Below, piece by piece: positions 23,956-34,105 of a stretch of DNA of 64,000 bases. Origin of the DNA: Paralithodes platypus. Lineage: Eukaryota > Arthropoda > Malacostraca > Decapoda > Lithodidae. Position 1 is the stretch's first letter, and each line of letters starts with the position of its first letter. The notes beneath the pieces are model-generated. The model saw nothing but the letters and a program-made list of their open reading frames with translations. It had not been told where the DNA came from and searched no databases. Location: NCBI GenBank assembly GCA_032716605.1, contig CM064530.1:4700533-4764532 (forward strand), written 5' to 3'. Made by a program: the position numbers and the translations under genes.

Positions 23956-24418
23956 TTAAGAAACTTAAAAGTTAAAGAACTATTGAGCTATCTCAATCGC
24001 TCTTGGTATTGTACACAAGAGTCCCTCCTAATATGAATAGAACCTGGCATTCAACAAAACACTTTACAGTATTCTCCATTCATCGCAGTACATGGATTGA
24101 CAGGAACAACATACGACAAACCCTAGACACTGCATCATCACTGTTAGAGGCTTTGTACGACTAATGTTTGTGGTTAGATCAGCTTGAAAAATAGGTAGTC
24201 ATATAAACCTGACCACTCCGGAGTCCTTTATAAAAAAAAAAAAATGGAAGAATTTGTCCAGTAGGAGAGGTGTGAGCATATATGACACACCAAGGTCAAA
24301 AGTTTTAGGGGTCAATTAGACAGAAAAATATAACTAACGAGAGTGCTTCCAGGTAGCCTCAGATAAGATGTACCTGACAGACATCATGAATAGATGAGAG
24401 AAAAAGAGTGGATTTTTT

Positions 24419-24575
24419 TTAGATATCTCCCCGGATACGACGGACCAGGCGTAGATCGTGGGGGTAGATGGTAACCCTGCGAGCATGAATGCCGCAGAGG
24501 TTGGCCATCTCCAGCAGGGTGACCATGTAGCACTCGGTAGCCTCCTGCAGGGCCATCAGAGCCAGAGACTGTAAT
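24419..24575 (-). CDS. CenH3/CENP-A-like histone, C-terminal exon with stop
   Basis: This is the last coding exon of the split histone gene, about 22.3 kb from the preceding exon. Seen: acceptor GCCAACAG before 24575, one base completing the split arginine codon, then 51 codons and a TAA stop at 24419-24421. The protein reads [20 protein letters not shown], then [20 protein letters not shown], then [11 protein letters not shown]. It aligns along its length with H3 alpha-2, loop 2 and alpha-3 (ALQEAxExxxVxLxExxNLCxIHAxRVTIxPxDxxLxRRIRG). The end GDI replaces canonical GERA. An AAC-tail SINE has inserted 46 bp upstream of the acceptor, close to where a branch point is expected; CTTAAT in the remaining 46 bp is a candidate branch point. 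No convincing polyA signal lies directly downstream. Reading frame and splice phase are intact, so this looks functional. Confidence 0.88.
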
Positions 24576-24633
24576 CTGTTGGCAAAAGGTAAAAGTAATT
24601 AAGAGGTAAGTACTGTAAGTTAACCTAACAAGC

Positions 24634-25151
24634 TGGGCGGGTGCCCAACCCCGAAAGGGGTTGAAATAGGGGAGTTATCCCCCCGCCAAAGGCGGCTTTC
24701 TAGGGCCTTTCCTAGTTGATGCTGAGAGGATTGGGTTCTAGTCATGTGGTGATGGGCTGGTCTATCAGAGTGAGAACTGAGCGATCTCTGCCATACCCAT
24801 AGCTTACTCTGACTGTTCCATTTACTTATATATTTTCTAGATCTCAAGTGACGGCGTCTCTTCCGTGGATGGACCTCCCAATCTATCAAGATTGGAAGCC
24901 AAAGCGTCACATTTTTCCTTTGCCCCTCGACTTTCTCTTCATAATTGCTGAGGGGCACAGGGCCCTGGGTGGGGCTTTGGTTTCCTGGGCGTTTCTGCAC
25001 CCTCCTCAGCTCCCCGCCATGGAGTGGCTTCGGTCACCCAGGCTTTATTGTGGTCGGCAGGGAGGGTTCTGTGGGGGCACTCGGTTATGGCCTTGGCCTT
25101 GCTCGGGGCCTTGGGGCTGTTCGGCCAGGCAGCTTGGGGAACAACAACAAC
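24634..25151 (+). mobile_element. AAC-tail SINE, copy B (next to CenH3 last exon)
   Basis: A 518-bp copy flanked by an imperfect 12-bp duplication, AACCTAACAAGC at 24622-24633 and AACCTATCAAGC at 25152-25163. It begins TGGGCGGGTGCCCAACC and ends with the tail block TTCGGCCAGGCAGCTTGGGG followed by AACAACAACAAC. It lies antisense in the CenH3 intron, 46 bp upstream of the acceptor of the last exon. Short open frames in it are incidental. Confidence 0.85.
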
Positions 25152-25692
25152 AACCTATCAAGCCCCAGGGACGTCCAACTGACGCCTACTTTAGTTGCGC
25201 ACAGTCCCAGCGTCTGCCATTGGACATCAGCTATTCTCACTCTTATTGAATAATTTTATACTATACACATTGGCAGGATATACAATTAATATTTATATGT
25301 AATGAACCTAGATGTGAGCAGCTATCTATTAGAAAGAAATTGTAAATGTAAGTATATTTTTTTGGGGGAGGCTGACTCGAGACAGAGCCATAGAAAGACA
25401 AATTACCTATTGAAAGGTAAGGTAATAGAGAGAAGGGAATGACTAGTCTTCTGAAGGCAATGGAAAAACAACCAAAGACATAAAATCTCCTGGTAATGAC
25501 AATACAACTGAGAAAAAAAAACAAAAAAAAATGTAGTCTTCTGAAGGCAATGGAAAAACAACCACATACAATCTTCTGGTAATGATGTGGTCCGGCTGAA
25601 CTGGTGAAAGGGCGAGAAATGTCTGCGTGTCTTCACCTTCCCCGATTTGTTCCCCTACTGCCCTTCCCGATCTATCTTGACTCGTTTAGTTA

Positions 25693-26431
25693 CAGTCAGG
25701 ACCCCCAATACACGATTCCACAATGCGCGAAAACCCTAATACACGAGTTACCCCTCGAAAATAACATTAATTAATTAAACATTAATTACGCGAGGTGGTA
25801 CCACAATACACGAATCGAGAGCTAAGAAGGGGCCAAATCCGCTATTCCCGCTTGATACGCGAGCACGTCTACGTTTCGCGAGGCCCAGGCGTAGCTCCGA
25901 AAAGAGAAGAAGACGGGCATATGCCTGCCTTCCCTCCCACAGTCCCGCTCAAGCGCTCATAGCCGTGCGGAGTGACCAAACGTTTGTAGTGCCTGCCACT
26001 TTTTTCGCCATGCCACGCCAATATAAGAAGATAACACACAAAATGAAGGTGGAAGTGTTGGATCGGAAGAAAAAAGGAGAAGGAAACTGTGCAATAGGCT
26101 TGTCAGAGTAAACTGTTCGTACGATTTGGTCAGGGAGGGAGAAGTTGGAGAAAATCGTGAAGTCCTACGGTCCTAGTCCTAGCCTATCTACTACTAATTT
26201 TAAGGTAAGGTTTCATATTTGTATTCATTGTTCTTCTTATATATAAGATATAGACTGTACTGTAGAGCCAAAAATGTCGAAAATAGGGCCAAAAATGTTG
26301 AAAATAGGCCATAATTGAGAGATGTCACCCAATCTAATTATTCTCATTTAAAGTTAGTTCCACAATACACGAATTCACAATACGCGATGCCTCCTGTCAC
26401 CCCTATTCTCGCGAATTGGGGGTCCTGACTG
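25693..26431 (+). mobile_element. pogo/Tigger-like element, internally deleted (739 bp)
   Basis: TA at 25691-25692 and 26432-26433. Terminal inverted repeats CAGTCAGGACCCCCAATACA and, on the minus strand, CAGTCAGGACCCCCAATTCG. Subterminal CACAATACACGAATT motifs repeat at both sides. Only the start of a transposase remains. TA duplication, CAGT ends and a CENP-B-type N-terminus support pogo/Tigger. Confidence 0.85.
26010..26205 (+). pseudogene. pogo/Tigger transposase N-terminus (CENP-B-type HTH), stop and truncation
   Basis: The ATG at 26010 starts MPRQYKKITHKMKVEVLDRK, then KKGEGNCAIGLSE, an in-frame TAA at 26109-26111, then TVRTIWSGREKLEKIVKSYG. The pattern (K-x-E-V-L-D-R...G...I-G-L-S...TV-x-x-I-W...R-x-K-L) is the CENP-B N-terminal helix-turn-helix of pogo/Tigger transposases. 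The DDE domain is absent. It would bind element ends in an active copy; this remnant cannot cut DNA. Confidence 0.75.
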
Positions 26432-26898
26432 TATATATCTTGATCGAATCCTTCGGGCCAGCCCTGAGAGTTCTTTTGTAGAGCTCAGTGGTCTGGTTAA
26501 ACTAATATTTAAAAAAATAAAATATATATATATATATATATATACTGTATGTAAGTGCATAAATGATAAAAATTTTAAGGGGAAATTTTCACTTGGGGTA
26601 TTTTCGTGTTTGGTCCCTTTAGTTTTGAGATTTTAAGAAGTTTGCTCTATTAGTTTGTCGATTTCAAGACCATCTGCCCAATTTCTGACAAATTTATTTT
26701 TCTATTATTATTATTGATGATTTTTGTTTAATTAATTGTTCTTGTTAAAAGAGTACTCGTTTAAATCTGGTGTTGCTTCTTCATATTTTGTAATTATTTT
26801 TCTTTATTATATTATATCTATTTATTGTCAATAGCATCAATTGCTTGCTTTTGCAATTTTCTTAGTTTATTTGTACGATAAATGTAGGGTAGTTACTG

Positions 26899-27345
26899 AT
26901 AGGGGTCACTTGAGGCATGCTATGCTTACAGATACCTACCCGATAGCACTATCGTTAGTGAGAACCATTTGTATTTTGTACTATTGTTAATGTCGTGTCA
27001 AGTTGCAAATTTGATTTTAATAGAACATTTTGACACTAATTGTAGTTTCTTTATTCATGCAGAGTTTAGTCAAATTTACCAGAACATCCCCGACTTCCCA
27101 AATTGACTAATTCCTTGAACGTGACGATAGTGTTGTTATGTCTGCGATTAGTTTGCTTGGGAACCAGATTAACTTGCTCATGTAGTAATGTACACCCTGT
27201 GGTGGATTGTTCTTTTATTTATAAATTATTATTTTACTTAAGCGTTGTTTCCAAATAGCGATTTTGATTAGTTGTTTTGTCTTTTTACTGTGTTCGTATA
27301 CGTTTTGGTTTGTGTATTTTGCAAGTTTTACATTATAATTTTATG
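26899..27345 (+). repeat. 3'-anchored interspersed repeat, longest plus-strand copy
   Basis: It starts near GGTCACTTGAGGCATGCTAT and ends TTTTGCAAGTTTTACATTAT. Copies elsewhere keep the 3' end and differ at the 5' end: 16622-17125 (minus), 17110-17360 (minus), 21776-22010 (minus), 29080-29262 (plus), 42478-42602 (plus), about 14735-14855 (plus). This behaviour suggests a retroposon, but I recognise no promoter boxes or protein. Confidence 0.7.
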
Positions 27346-27795
27346 ATTTTATGTACGATTTAGGGGTTTATGTTTTTCTGGCGCGCGATAGCGAGCCTGC
27401 AGTTTACGAGGAATTTTCTACCGAAAAATGTACAAATTTATCTCGAAAGGGAGTTTTTGAGGTACCGGTATTGTTTTTAAAATAATGTGCAACAACTTCA
27501 AACGAAATAACGTCTTACATAAAATATTTCTACACTGGTTTCCAGGGAGTCACCATTACCGCGGAGATGGGTTGGGTGTCAAAGGGATCTGCCGTGTGTA
27601 GGCCAATCGGTTCTCTGCAGACTCCTGTTTTCTTACGTTCTTACGAGTTTTTTTATGTACACAATAATTTTCGATTATATTTCTACTTTTTATTATTTAC
27701 ACGACAAATGGTCCTTTCCGATTCCTTTACAGTTTTCTTCAATATTTTACACAACAAAAGGTCCTACCAGATTATCAACATGAGAAATAAAATAA

Positions 27796-28504
27796 GGCCG
27801 GTATCACACGAGCGCTTTCCCCCTCAACACTGGTCTGGCAGCTTATGAGGTTAACATTTAATATCTCAGCGGGTGCCCAACCCCGAAAGGGGTTGAAATA
27901 GGGGAGCTATCCCCCCGCCAAAGACGGCTTTCTAGGGCCTTTCCTAGCTGATGCTGAGACGATTGGGTTCTAGTCATGTGGTGATGGGCTGGTCTATCAG
28001 AGTGAGAACTGAGCGATCTCTGCCATACCCATAGCTTACTCTGACTGTTCCTTTTACTTATATATTTTCTAGATCTCAAGTGACGGCGTATCTTCCGTGG
28101 ATCTACCAAGATTGAAAGCCAAAGCGTCACATTTTTCCTTTGCCCCTCAACTTTCTCTTCATAATTGCTGAGGGGCACAGGGCCCTGGGTGGGGCTTTGG
28201 TTTCCCGGGCGTTTCCGCACCCTCCTCAGCTCCCCGCCATGGAGTGGCTTCGGTCACCCGGGCTTTATTGTGGTCGGCGGGGAGGGTTCTGTGGGGGCGC
28301 TCGGTTGTGGCCTTAGTCTTGCTCGGGGACTTGGGGCTGTTCGGCCAGGCAGCTTGGGGAACAACAACAACAACAACAACATTTAATATCTTTCAGCTAC
28401 CTAAATTCATCTACCATCAGTCTAGTTTGCGATACCAGTGCCAAATATTCCAGAAATGTTGATCATTGAATGTTGACTATAAAAGCTCTCGTGTGATACC
28501 GGCT
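27796..28504. mobile_element. Harbinger-like MITE (TAA TSD), split by SINE copy C
   Basis: Terminal inverted repeats GGCCGGTATCACACGAGCGC and, at the right, GCTCTCGTGTGATACCGGCT, flanked by TAA at 27793-27795 and 28505-28507. Without the SINE and one target duplication it is about 185 bp. A complete relative is at 43055-43265 and half copies at 34313-34344, 41701-41759 and about 42858-42892. A 3-bp TAA duplication suits the PIF/Harbinger superfamily; no transposase is present. Confidence 0.8.
27867..28377 (+). mobile_element. AAC-tail SINE, copy C (inside a MITE)
   Basis: A 511-bp copy with a perfect 14-bp duplication AACATTTAATATCT at 27853-27866 and 28378-28391. It starts CAGCGGGTGCCCAACCCCG and ends GCTTGGGGAACAACAACAAC. 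It is inserted in the middle of a Harbinger-like MITE (27796-28504), so it is younger than that MITE. The long perfect duplication suggests a recent insertion. Confidence 0.9.
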
Positions 28505-28507
28505 TAA

Positions 28508-28728
28508 CCCTTGTCTAGCGGGGTGTTTTGGGCTATTTTGGGCATCCTGAATGATCAATCAAGTATCTGCATGAAAAGAAATGTATTCAGCAAAAAACTA
28601 GATGCTAAAAGCTTCAAAATGAGACCAGAACGAGCTACGTAGCACTTGTGGTTCTCATGCAGTGGTGCCACCAACATGGGAGTTTAGCGTATAGCGGTAT
28701 ATTTTTCCCAGCTATGCTCACTACTGGA
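28508..28728. mobile_element. TTAA element left-end fragment
   Basis: It starts TTAACCCTTGTCTAGCGGGG at 28504 and follows the left arm of the composite element at 30771 up to GCTATGCTCACTACTGG, where similarity stops. It directly abuts the Harbinger-like MITE and shares its TAA. Confidence 0.65.
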
Positions 28729-28761
28729 TCTTATTACAAAATGCAGAACAGAGGAATAGTA

Positions 28762-28971
28762 CAGTAGCGGTAATAAGTCATGTCCCAGCTGTCATTAAGT
28801 TTGGCTCGTTCTGTGCTGTATTAATGTCTGTCATATGTTGAATAGGGTGGGTAGTGTAGGTACATGTTTGTATATCTCACTCAAAAAGAAGAAATCACAT
28901 GTAAATATTGCTGATGCCAATTATTGATCAAAGCATAATTGGTGCCGAGACATCACTTATTAGGCCAACCG
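28762..28971. mobile_element. TA-flanked MITE, sister of 54872-55087
   Basis: It shares AATAAGTCATGTCCCAGCTG, ATGTTGAATAGGGTGGGTA and CCAATTATTGATCAAA with the 54872 copy; TA on both sides (28760-28761, 28972-28973). The ends have drifted (CAGTAGCGGTAATAAG; CGGTTGGCCTAATAAG on the minus strand). Confidence 0.8.
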
Positions 28972-29079
28972 TACAAGCACTCTTCACTTTAACTATCCAG
29001 TCTAATTGGTTTGACCATCAAACTGTCCATTAACCAGTCCAGTACCAACCTTTTAACTTTATTCTGGCTACTAGATTAA

Positions 29080-29262
29080 CCCAGATTAACTTGTTCATGT
29101 AGTGATGTACACCCTATGTGATGAATTGTGTTCTTTTATTTATAAATAATAATTTTACTTAAGCGTTGTTTCCACATAGCGAGTTTGATTCGTTGTTTTG
29201 TCTTTTTACTGTGTTCGTATACGTTTTGGTTTGTTTATTTTGCAAGTTTTACATTATAATTA
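29080..29262 (+). repeat. 3'-anchored interspersed repeat, 5'-truncated copy
   Basis: CCAGATTAACTTGTTCATGT to TTGCAAGTTTTACATTATAA; only the last 180 bp of the family. Confidence 0.7.
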
Positions 29263-29289
29263 GACAATTTTATTCAGTTTAAAAAGGGC

Positions 29290-29745
29290 CTTAAAGAGTG
29301 TGAGGTGAGGTTGAATGGTCAGGCTATGGAGAATGTCAGCTCATTTAAGTACTGTATTTGGCTACTGTGTTAAATAAAGATAGGAGTATGGATGAAGAAG
29401 TGCGGGAGGGGGTTCTTATCTTCAGAACATTCCTGTGTTTGGTATGATGCTTCCAGCCAGGGGTCCCACTGGGGTAAATACAAAAGCAAAATATTGGTGG
29501 AACTGCCATCCTGGTACTGCTCTGGGTCTGATCCTTCAGTGCTAAGTGTCATAATCCACTTAGTGGAGGTGTCACTGTGGAGTGGGTCAGTGGAGGCATG
29601 TGTGGGAGCCTGGAGGCAGTTTCTGCCATGACTAGACCTTTGGGGCGCCGGGCGTCAGATTGATGATGTTGATGAAGTGCGGGAGAGGGTGCAAAAGGGG
29701 AACTTCAGCAGTTTGTATCAAATAAAGCAATGGTATATTAGTTTA
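29290..29745 (+). mobile_element. RTE-like LINE fragment, interrupted
   Basis: GAGTGTGAGGTGAGGTTGAA, GTCAGGCTATGGAGAATGTC and GATGAAGAAGTGCGGGAGG match the RTE-like LINE around 33138-33250. After about 29420 an unrelated stretch of roughly 240 bp intervenes, then GATGAAGTGCGGGAGAGGGT resumes at about 29664. The repeated GAAGTGCGGGAG could be a target duplication of that insertion. Confidence 0.65.
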
Positions 29746-29759
29746 TTGCAGTCTATTAA

Positions 29760-30132
29760 GGGGGGTGATCTGCTTTTTGTTATTTCTGTCCTTTTCTCTC
29801 TTTCTCTGGCTTGTATCCATTCGGCCCCATTCAGCCAACTATTTTAAGACGTTTATCCCCATCTAGCTGTCGATTTCTTCCTGGCGAGCGATAGCGAGCC
29901 AGCATTATATGAAGAAATCCGGCTTCGCCGGAGAAATTTTTCTATCGAAAAATATACAAATTTAGCCTGCTGTCTAAATTTTTTTTTAAATATGCTGGCT
30001 CTCTACCGCTCACCAGTAAGAAATTGACACCTGGATGGGGATAAACGTCTTAAAACAGTAGGCTGAATGGGGCCAAATGGATACAAGCCAGAGAAAGATA
30101 GAAAAGGACAGAACAAAAACCGGTCACCCCCC
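29760..30132. mobile_element. TTAA foldback element (373 bp, arms of about 150 bp)
   Basis: TTAA at 29756-29759 and 30133-30136, terminal GGGGGGTGA at each end in inverted orientation. Arms match over most of their length (GGCTTGTATCCATTCGGCCC against its complement near 30070-30090, and GACGTTTATCCCCATC). No coding capacity. Confidence 0.85.
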
Positions 30133-30214
30133 TTAACCCTGCCTGTTGTTTGGCACTTGAACGCTACAGTATACATTACAGATCGGATGCGGAAATACCC
30201 TGAGCCGACCAGGC

Positions 30215-30300
30215 CAAGTGGGATATCTCTATTGGTCTAACTGGTATAGTGTCTGCCTCACAACCCAAGGGTCGAGAGTTCGTGCCCTCACCAGGGCATG
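30215..30300 (+). mobile_element. tRNA-like SINE head or tRNA pseudogene
   Basis: TTGGTCTAACTGGTATAGTG, TCTGCCTCACAACCC and GAGAGTTCGTGCCCTCACC resemble a tRNA D arm, a CAC anticodon arm and a T arm. The acceptor stem does not pair convincingly, so I call it SINE-like or pseudogenic. Confidence 0.45.
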
Positions 30301-30479
30301 ATATTTTCGGGAGGCTATTCCCGCAGCTAACGAAGTTTAGGTGTGTTGGTAAAATTGTTCAGATGGTTGAGAGTAAGATCGAAGCTCCATAAATCCTCTT
30401 TCGGGTATGGTGTAAAAACCAATTCCTACTCGGGGGTTGCCGTTTCTATCTATCTACGTATCTATTGCCTGACGCCGTT

Positions 30480-30655
30480 TACCATTCAGAAATAGAGTTC
30501 TCTCAATCTCATAATAACCTCTCCAAAATTAGTTTTCTGCCCACAGCTCACTGAAAGACAACTGCAGAGGTTGAAGTAACTAAACTAAAGGTTTCTAAAC
30601 ACCCCTGATGGTCACAAAGTGTTTTTAAGCAAATCACGTCATGTGCGTGAAAGGG
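30480..30655. mobile_element. TTAA MITE, truncated relative of 2602-2828
   Basis: It shares AAATTAGTTTTCTGCCCACA, ACTGCAGAGGTTGAAGTAAC and the terminal GCGTGAAAGGG with the copy at 2602-2828, and ends at TTAA 30656-30659. The left part is replaced by a LINE 3' end at about 30455-30478. Confidence 0.75.
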
Positions 30656-30770
30656 TTAAAATTTATAACTCCAAGGAGGATCACATGCTTTCATTAATTT
30701 CATTGGGAGGGGCTTCGTGCTATAGGTAACGCCAACGAACCTTTAACCGTCTTGGTGGTGCAATGGTTAA

Positions 30771-31606
30771 CCCTTGTCTAGCGGGGTGTTTTGGGCTCAT
30801 TTGGGCATATTCAGGCCCTCCTGCATGATAAATCAAGCATCTGAATGAAAAAAAAAATATTTAGCAAAAAACTAGGCACTAAAAGCTTCAAAATGAGACC
30901 AGAATGAGCTACGTAGCCCTCGTGATTCTCTTGCAGTGGTGCCACGAACATGGAAGTTTAGCATACATCGGTATATTTTTCCCAGCTATGCTCACTACTG
31001 GCTACACTGCCAGCCTCTCGAGAACACAGGAAACATGAGTTAATGGGTGGCGGTAAGCCCTGGGAGTCGGCTGTCTGGCCCGCTGCTCTCCCGGCCATTT
31101 GCACTCTATTTTAACCCTTTAACCCTTAAAAAGCGGCTCACCACATAAGTCGTGTTGAAAAAACTGGCAAAAAACGGGTGAAAAAAGGGTGGAAATCGAG
31201 TGAAAATGGGTGGGATAGTAATGATCCATACGTCCGACATCTGTGGCCTCCCGGCCCACACTAACTCCAGTTCCCCCACCGCGCGTGAGGATGACAGTGT
31301 AACCAATAGTTCGCTAAAAGTGAGCAAGGTAGCAAAATCAGCTAAACTTCCATCTTCAAGGTAACACTGTCAGTGCTCCACGAGTGCTACGTAGCTGTAT
31401 GTGGCGTCATTGTGTAGCGATTTCCACCTAGTTTTCGGCGCAATACAGTTCCTTTCATACTGATGGTTGATATAGCAGTCAGAACGGCCCAGAAAGGCCC
31501 AAAACGGCCACAGAGCACCCGCTAGAGGAGGGTTAAAAGCCTTAATAATGCTCCTAACTTGCTGCAAATTGGTGCACGACTTAAGTCGAGCGCCGCTCTT
31601 TAAGGG
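30771..31606. mobile_element. Composite TTAA element inserted in tRNA-SINE box A
   Basis: Left TTAA at 30767-30770, right TCAA (one change) at 31607-31610. Ends are CCCTTGTCTAGCGGGGTG at the left and, read inward on the minus strand, CCCTTAAAGAGCGGCGCTC at the right, sharing CCCTTnnnnAGCGG. The flanks rejoin to GCAATGGTTAAGGTGTCTAA, exactly as in the intact tRNA-SINE at 33977. A second TTAA element (31123-31532) is nested inside. A related left-end fragment is at 28508-28728. Confidence 0.82.
31123..31532. mobile_element. TTAA element, inner copy (410 bp)
   Basis: TTAA at 31119-31122 and 31533-31536. Ends CCCTTAAAAAGCGGC and, on the minus strand, CCCTCCTCTAGCGGGTG. The interior (CCATACGTCCGACATCTGTG through CAGTTCCTTTCATACTGATG) is closely similar to 41909-42308. 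No coding capacity. Confidence 0.82.
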
Positions 31607-31658
31607 TCAAGGTGTCTAAAAATCTGTGTGTGATAACCCGGGTTCGAATCCTGGTGGA

Positions 31659-33792
31659 AAGACGTGGAAAGACGACTAGGTGGGTTCGACCTGGAAGTTA
31701 TGGAGGAAGTGGAGGAGATGAGCAAGGTGTTTAAGGATGAGATCTGTGCAGCATGTGAGGAGGTGTGTGGAGTGAGGAGAAGAGGGAGGGGAGTGAAAGG
31801 TACAGCATGGTGGACAGAAGAGGTAAGAATAGCTGTGGAAGAAAAGAAGAAAGCATATAGAGAGTGGTTGGGTAGTAGAGGGAATGAAGATTCCGAGAGA
31901 CAGAAACGAGCGAGGTACGTGGAGAGTAAGAGGGTGGTGAAGAGAGTAGTGAAGGAAAGTAAGAGTAGATGAGGAATTTGGAAGGAATCTGAGTGTAAAA
32001 TGGAGGGAGAGTAAGAAACTGTTCTGGAAAGAAGTCAAGAAAGTTAGGGAAGGTAGCAAGGGAAACAGTAAGGGTGTGAAAGATAAGAATGGGAGAATGC
32101 TAGCCGAGAAGCAAGAGAGAGTCGAAAGATGGAGGGAGTACTTCAGTGAGTTGCTAAATGAAAGGAATGAAGAGCCAGCAAACATAGCTGGATATGGTAT
32201 GGGAGGGAGAAGAAGAGAAGTAGTGGAGGAGGAGGTGGGGATCAGGAGGTCAGAAGTGTGGGAAGCCATGAAAAGAGTGAAGTTGGGGAAAGCACCAGGA
32301 ACAGATGGAGTGTGTGGGGAAATGTTGAGGTATGGTGGTGAGATAGTGATAGAATGGGTATGGAAAATGTGCAAACTAGCATGGGAGAAGGGGAGTGCAC
32401 CCGATGACTGGAAGACTGGCATAATAGTCCCCCTATATAAGGGCAAAGGGGAAAGAGGAGTGTGTGGTAACCACCGAGGAATATGTCTTCTAAGCGTAGT
32501 AGGGAAGGTATACAGTAGGGTAGTGATTGAGAGAGTGAGAGTGAGAACGGAGAAATGGATAGGCGACGAGCAGGGAGGTTTTAGGAAGGGAAGAGGATGT
32601 GTAGATCAGATTTTTACCCTGAATTGTGTTGTGGAGAAGTATCTGGAGAAGAAACAAAAGGTGTATGTTGCCTTTATGGACTTGGAGAAGGCCTATGACA
32701 GAGTGGATAGAGAAGGTTTGTGGAAAGTACTTAGAATATACGGAGTAGATGGCAAGTTGCTGAAAGCAGTGAAGAGCATGTATGAGGGTGCAAAGGCAGC
32801 AGTACGTGTGGAGAGTGAGCAGAGCGAGTTCTTTGACCTGAATGTTGGTTTGAAACAGGGGTGTGTGATGTCCCCGTGGTTGTTTACTGTATATATGGAT
32901 GGAGTTATGAAAGAAATACTATCAAGAGCAGTGGATGTTGGTGTATCGCTGAAAAGGGAGGGAATTGAGTGGAAGCTACCTATACTGCTGTTTGCGGATG
33001 ATACAGTTCTGATGAGTGATAATGAATGGGAGTTGCAGGGTCTGGTAAATGAGTTTGGAACAGTGTGCGAAAAACGGAATTTGAAGGTAAATACGGGGAA
33101 GAGCAAGGTTATGGTCTTCGAAAGGGGTGAAGTCACAGAGTGTGAGGTGAAGCTGAACGGCCAGGCTATGGAGATCGTCAACTCTTTTAAGTATCTGGGC
33201 AGTGTGTTGAGTAAAGATGGGACTATGGATGAAGAGGTGCGGGAGAGGGTACAACAGGGGAAGAGGGTTGTAGGAACGCTAAAAGCAGTAACAAGAAATA
33301 GGGTGGTCAGTATGGAAGTGAAGAAGTCCTTGCATGACAGTGTGGTAATCCCGACACTGACTTACGGAAGCGAAGCATGGACGTTGGTTGAGAGACTCAG
33401 ACCAAGAGTGAGAGCAGTGGAAATGAATTACTTAAGGAGTGCATGCGGAGTTACATGGAGGGATAGACAGACTAATGAGGAAGTAAGAAGGAGGTGTGGT
33501 GTGGAGGTAGATGTGCTGGAAAGTGTGAAAAGGAACAACTTGAGATGGTTCGGCCATATGGAACGTATGGAAAGCGAGAGAATGACTAAGAGGGTGTACG
33601 AGAGCGAGGTGGAGGGACAGAGGGGGAGAGGTAGACCGAATATGAGGTGGAAGGATGGAGTGAGGAACTACATGAACGAAGGCGGTGCTGGTTGGGGGGA
33701 GGGGCGTCGACTGACTGGGGACAGAGGTGCATGGGGGCGGTTCGTTCGTGGCCACCCCTTCGGGGATCACGGCGTCAGGCAATAGATAGATA
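31659..33792 (+). mobile_element. RTE-like LINE, 5'-truncated, inserted in a tRNA-SINE
   Basis: The element is flanked by a perfect 13-bp duplication GAATCCTGGTGGA at 31646-31658 and 33793-33805, which lies in the SINE just after its B box. It is 2134 bp, lacks the endonuclease region and ends with a GATAGATAGA tail. It carries two overlapping-frame pieces of the RT protein. A near-identical 3' fragment lies inverted at 36756-37620, implying recent activity of the family. Confidence 0.88.
31664..33785 (+). pseudogene. RTE-like reverse transcriptase (one frameshift)
   Basis: This is the LINE polymerase that copies element RNA at the insertion site. The first piece (31664-31972) has WWTEEVRIAVEEKKKAYREW. 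A frame change near 31965 leads to 569 residues (32076-33785) without a break. RT motifs: PGTDGVCGEMLRYGG (about residue 74), FRKGRGCVDQIF (169), VAFMDLEKAYDRVDREGLW (catalytic Asp at 202), GLKQGCVMSPWLF (258), LLFADDTVLMSD (FADD at 306-309). The C-terminus has NNLRWFGHMERM and GRGRPNMRWKDGV and ends DRGAWGRFVRG...HGVRQ, reminiscent of the DRGAW ending of RTE/BovB proteins. No endonuclease remains, so it cannot be autonomous. The RTE assignment is by motif style. Confidence 0.82.
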
Positions 33793-33966
33793 GAATCCTG
33801 GTGGATCACATAATATTATATGCTTTCATTAATTTCATTGGAGGTGTTTGGTGTTGTGGTGAAATTAATAAAAAATAGATTATCAGTAGGTTCAGGGGTA
33901 TTTCGTAGCGTATATCCAGTATTTGAGAATGGATAAGTCGTAGGCGTGTGCATAAACCTTTAAACA

Positions 33967-34105
33967 TCTTGGTGGTGCAATGGTTAAGGTGTCTAAAAAT
34001 CTGTGTGTGATAACCCGGGTTCAAATCCTGGTGGAATCACATACATGCTTTCATTAATTTCATTGGAGGTGTTTGGTGTTGTGGTGAAATTAATAAAAAA
34101 TAGAT
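33967..34105 (+). mobile_element. tRNA-derived SINE, intact copy
   Basis: A-box region TGGTGCAATGGTTAAGG and B box GGTTCAAATCC, then the fixed 3' body TTTCATTAATTTCATTGGAG and GTTTGGTGTTGTGGTGAAAT, ending AATAAAAAATAG. It is a tRNA-like head without a full cloverleaf, so not a working tRNA. Confidence 0.82.

Larger units (their letters stand above)
30748..33882 (+). mobile_element. tRNA-derived SINE carrying two insertions
   Basis: The SINE starts CTTGGTGGTGCAATGG at 30751, is interrupted at its TTAA by the composite TTAA element (30771-31606), resumes AGGTGTCTAAAAATCTGTG with B box GGTTCGAATCC (31641-31651), is interrupted by the RTE-like LINE (31659-33792), and ends TTTCATTAATTTCATTGGAG ... 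GGTGAAATTAATAAAAAATAG at about 33880. Without insertions it would be about 150 bp, like the copy at 33967-34105. Confidence 0.85.

Noticed and set aside
31676..33254. Long minus-strand open frames opposite the RTE-like LINE
   Set aside because: Ser/Pro/Leu-rich shadows of the purine-rich coding strand.
33967..34040. Functional tRNA genes at GGTTCAAATCC/GGTTCGAATCC sites
   Set aside because: A and B boxes are present but acceptor stems do not pair and a common SINE body follows each.
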